Assembly (NCBI GenBank): GCA_022361095.1
Contig: JAKSBO010000350.1
Coordinates: 1 to 11,314 of the forward strand
Origin: Desulfobacterales bacterium
Lineage (GTDB): Bacteria; Desulfobacterota; Desulfobacteria; Desulfobacterales; Desulfobacteraceae
Direction: 5' to 3'
DNA length: 11,314 bases
Shown: piece by piece, positions 9,454 to 11,314 of the stretch
How the letters are laid out: each line of letters opens with the position of its first letter
Position numbering within the stretch: position 1 is the first letter of the stretch
Program-made: the position numbers and the translations under genes
The notes under the pieces: model-generated
Databases searched by the model: none
What the model saw: the letters and a program-made list of their open reading frames with translations, nothing else
Told to the model about the DNA's origin: nothing

Positions 9454-10659
9454 CTAGTATAGCTGGTATTTTACAAGCTTACCATCTAATCCACCGATTT
9501 CCAGGTTTTTTTTCCATGACGGGGCCAAGGGCACATGTTTGATAAAGCCCGGATCGCCGAAATATACATAAGCCGTACAGCTTTTGCAGTTTTCCTTTAA
9601 AAATTGGCCAAGATCTTTATAAAATAATTTCATATTCTGATCTTTGCCCATACGGATGCCATAAGGGGGATTGGTAACAATGACCGCGTTTTCGACTGGT
9701 TCAAGTTCTTTGAAGTCTGATAGGCCAACATCAATTTCTCCGCCATGGTGAAGCCCCATCAGGTTGGTTTTTGTTGCTTCAACAGCAGATTCGTCTATAT
9801 CGCTTCCTTGGATAAGCCCCCTGGGTAACGGCCGGATGCCTTTATCTGCGAAAGATTTCACAGCTTCCCATTCCCGGGCGTTAAAGTCGGGCAGCCGCTC
9901 AAATCCAAACTGTTCACGAAAAATTTGGGCCGGGATCCGGCTGTAATGCATCAACGCTTCGCACAAAAGGGTTCCTGATCCGCACATGGGGTCCAGCAAC
10001 GGTTCTTCTCCCTGCCAATCGCTTAGGGCAATAATGGCTGCGGCCACGGTTTCCTGCATGGGGGCGGAGACCCTGGCTTCCCTGTATCCGCGCTTGTGCA
10101 AAGGCCCTGAACCTGCGTCAATGGAAATGGTGGCCCGATCTTTATGCACGTGAACATTGATCATGAGCCAGGGATCCTGGGTATTTACCGACGGCCTCCG
10201 GTTGGTCCGGTCCCTGAAATAATCGGCAATGGCGTCCTTGACCCGTAATCCTGCAAAGTTCGAATGGGTGATCTGTGACTCGGACACGTTGGATGCAATG
10301 GAAAATGTTTTTTTGGGGCTTAAAAATTCTTCCCATCGGATTGTTTTGGCTCCCTTGTACAACGCATCCTTATCTTTGCATTCAAACGCCACCAGGGGAA
10401 CAAGCACCCGTGATAGCAGACGGGAAAGATAGACTATTTTATAAAATGTGGATTGGTCCGCTTCAAACCAGATGCCCCGGAATACCGGTTGTGCATTCTT
10501 CCCGCCTATATCCTGAATCTCTTTTAAAGCCAGGTCCTTGACGCTTTCAGCAACCTGGGCAAAATAGCGGGATTCCCGCTCGTAAATATATTTAAGCTTG
10601 GCCAGTTTCCGGGTTTTGCCTTGCCCCTTCTGGAGAATGGCCTTTTTGGGTATGTTCAA
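9454..10659 (-). CDS. THUMP-domain class I SAM RNA guanine-N2 methyltransferase (RlmL-type)
   Basis: A 401-aa RNA methyltransferase resembling the N-terminal half of E. coli RlmL (23S rRNA m2G2445) and the B. subtilis YpsC group. A THUMP RNA-binding domain covers about 60-182. The hinge HKRGYR (188-193) precedes a Rossmann methyltransferase domain with the SAM motif LLDPMCGSGT (221-230), acidic loop GSDID (285-289) and catalytic TNPPYG (329-334), the N6/N2-type signature. The RlmK half of the E. coli fusion is absent, so only one methylation is expected. The substrate, probably 23S rRNA guanine, is inferred from family. The first 30 residues are a basic extension. The only upstream in-frame initiator is TTG at 10659, because a TAG stop lies three codons further up. 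The AGGAGG at 10674-10679 is 14 nt away, longer than ideal. The gene is first in a likely operon with the double-receiver gene (33-bp gap); the functional link between them may be only transcriptional. Confidence 0.9.
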   Translation of the reverse strand: MNIPKKAILQKGQGKTRKLAKLKYIYERESRYFAQVAESVKDLALKEIQDIGGKNAQPVFRGIWFEADQSTFYKIVYLSRLLSRVLVPLVAFECKDKDALYKGAKTIRWEEFLSPKKTFSIASNVSESQITHSNFAGLRVKDAIADYFRDRTNRRPSVNTQDPWLMINVHVHKDRATISIDAGSGPLHKRGYREARVSAPMQETVAAAIIALSDWQGEEPLLDPMCGSGTLLCEALMHYSRIPAQIFREQFGFERLPDFNAREWEAVKSFADKGIRPLPRGLIQGSDIDESAVEATKTNLMGLHHGGEIDVGLSDFKELEPVENAVIVTNPPYGIRMGKDQNMKLFYKDLGQFLKENCKSCTAYVYFGDPGFIKHVPLAPSWKKNLEIGGLDGKLVKYQLY

Positions 10660-10673
10660 CTTGGGTTTCTATG

Positions 10674-10679
10674 CCTCCT
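10674..10679 (-). promoter_or_regulatory. Shine-Dalgarno AGGAGG with unusual spacing
   Basis: A consensus AGGAGG on the minus strand lies 14 nt from the TTG proposed as the methyltransferase start at 10659. No ATG, GTG or TTG in frame lies nearer, and a stop codon TAG falls between it and the start. The site therefore supports translation beginning here but leaves the precise start codon less certain than for the other genes. Confidence 0.5.
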
Positions 10680-10702
10680 GCTGGTAAATTTAATTTCAAG
10701 AA

Positions 10703-10732
10703 TTTATATCAGATTTTATATGAAAGTCTCAA
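10703..10732 (-). promoter_or_regulatory. Sigma-70-like promoter of the methyltransferase operon
   Basis: On the minus strand TTGAGA (10732-10727) and TATAAA (10708-10703) are separated by 18 bp, a good vegetative promoter pair in AT-rich surroundings. Transcription would start near 10696, giving a leader of about 37 nt that contains AGGAGG. It would drive the methyltransferase, double-receiver fusion and receiver-HDOD genes. Confidence 0.5.
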
Positions 10733-10794
10733 TAAATTGTTGAATTACTTTCTTGTTTCGTGGTGGGGTATGCCTGGCAGTTGACAGGCCGGTT

Positions 10795-10812
10795 CAGCCC
10801 ATGGCTGTTTTT
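10795..10812 (+). repeat. Short hairpin CAGCC-CAT-GGCTG followed by T5
   Basis: A 5-bp stem with a 3-nt loop (10795-10807) is followed by TTTTT on the plus strand, giving a weak terminator-like shape. No plus-strand gene precedes it. Its core GCCCATGGC recurs in the hairpin at 10887-10901. Confidence 0.3.
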
Positions 10813-10886
10813 GAAAGTTTCCAACAAGCAACTGGATTCTTTCTATCTTTGTTGTGGGCTAAAGCCTGGGTGTAGATGGACCAAGG

Positions 10887-10901
10887 ACGGCCCATGGCCG
10901 T
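10887..10901. repeat. Hairpin ACGGCC-CAT-GGCCGT
   Basis: A perfect 6-bp stem with a 3-nt CAT loop, sharing GCCCATGGC with the hairpin 90 bp away. It abuts the stop codon of the minus-strand protein remnant (TAA at 10903-10901). No T-run follows on either strand. Confidence 0.4.
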
Positions 10902-11035
10902 TACCCGGCAAGATCTATAAATCCCCGGATGTAATCGGTTGTGCTGTCCTGGTCCCGGATACCCACACTGATCTCTTTGAATATGCCGTCCGGCCCTATG
11001 GAGATCGCTTTTAACTCAAATCTTTTTTGATTCTC
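10901..11035 (-). pseudogene. Possible C-terminal remnant of a lost protein gene
   Basis: This minus-strand frame reads 44 codons between in-frame stops and ends in TAA at 10901. Its composition is protein-like (KAISIGPDGIFKEISVG, then IRDQDSTTDYIRGFIDLAG), and its third codon positions are rich in G and C, like the neighbouring minus-strand genes. There is no ATG, GTG or TTG near its beginning; the first in-frame initiator, a GTG, would leave only about 21 residues. No ribosome binding site is visible. The best reading is the 3' end of a gene whose front was lost when the sequence to the right was rearranged. I do not recognise the family, and chance is not excluded. The longer open frame on the opposite strand (10760-11014) has an unlikely amino-acid composition. 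Confidence 0.3.
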
Positions 11036-11314
11036 TTATTTCACAGTATTGTCAACTTGCTTCATCCTCGTTTCGCCGTGCATCAACAACGGCAACGACT
11101 AGGCAAGGCGCCCTACCCACGGAGCTTGCGTCTTCTTGGACGCTTACTTTGCGCTACGCTCCTACGTCTTCGATTGGATTGCCATTCTTGCCATCCAACA
11201 ATGGAGGCGTCGCGCAACCGTTTCACGGTTGGCTCCGGCATTTCGACCCGTAGTTCGGGGCATCCATAACAGCGATAAGTACATCGGATCCGTCGATGCC
11301 GGCGTGCCGGCGTT
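11036..11314. other. Hairpin-rich terminal segment, possible repeat or mobile remnant
   Basis: From about 11060 the sequence becomes visibly more GC-rich than the neighbouring intergenic DNA. It contains CAACCGT-TTC-ACGGTTG (11215-11231, 7-bp stem), the dyad CGGATCCG (11284-11291) flanked by CATCG and CGATG, and GCCGGC twice near the edge (GCCGGCGTGCCGGC). All three minus-strand frames stay open for a while from the edge, and one runs about 65 codons with an Arg-rich end, which is typical of GC-rich non-coding repeats. No transposase or integrase motif is visible. The segment is cut by the window end. I see no supportable gene. Confidence 0.35.

Noticed and set aside
10760..11014. Plus-strand open frame of 84 codons
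   Set aside because: It starts at GTG without a ribosome binding site and its composition (Trp, Cys, Pro, Gly runs) is unlike a real protein; the opposite strand reads better.
11027..11269. Plus-strand open frame of 80 codons
   Set aside because: It is an Arg/Leu/Ser-rich translation of GC-rich hairpin sequence, with several frames open at once and no initiation signal.
11265..11314. Integron attC site at the window edge
   Set aside because: Only loose AAC...GTT ends can be found. The consensus GTTRRRY is not met and the inner arms pair poorly. The site would also run past the window.

Overview
The window carries six convincing protein-coding genes and about 650 bases of largely non-coding sequence at its right edge. 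There are no rRNA or tRNA genes, no CRISPR array and no intact transposase. The gene set points to a Gram-negative environmental bacterium. It includes a monomeric NADP-type isocitrate dehydrogenase, a two-component-style receiver-HDOD protein, and a large receiver plus PEP/pyruvate-binding fusion. I infer a deltaproteobacterium of the Desulfobacteraceae type, sulfate reducers that often oxidise acetate through the TCA cycle. That assignment rests on gene content and overall protein character, not on a marker gene.

Left block (1-2291, minus strand): a D-2-hydroxyacid dehydrogenase gene (1332-2291) is followed 139 bp downstream by a membrane-anchored SPFH/band-7 protein gene (197-1192). Between them sits a hairpin element built from 9-nt periodic CATGAAG units. 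The dehydrogenase gene has a perfect TATAAT box upstream and diverges from the next gene across a 469-bp AT-rich intergenic region that contains two short palindromes.

Centre (2761-5053, plus strand): a monocistronic gene for monomeric isocitrate dehydrogenase (738 aa) has a good Shine-Dalgarno site and ends in a textbook rho-independent terminator (5013-5053).

Right block (10659 down to 5055, minus strand): three genes in one direction with gaps of 33 and 16 bp, probably one operon read from a promoter near 10703-10732. In transcription order they are a THUMP-containing RlmL-type RNA guanine methyltransferase, a 1004-aa fusion of two receiver domains with a PEP-synthase-type ATP-grasp domain and an uncharacterised C-terminal domain, and a receiver-HDOD protein. 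The last two look like a functional pair. The fusion has the nucleotide-binding part of PEP synthase/PPDK but no visible phosphohistidine swivel or PEP-binding barrel. It is therefore unlikely to be an ordinary metabolic enzyme, and it is the most interesting object in the window.

Right edge (10660-11314): a promoter for the operon, two hairpins sharing the core GCCCATGGC, a 44-codon minus-strand open stretch that reads like the C-terminal end of a lost protein, and a terminal segment of more GC-rich, hairpin-dense sequence that looks like a repeat or remnant of a mobile element.
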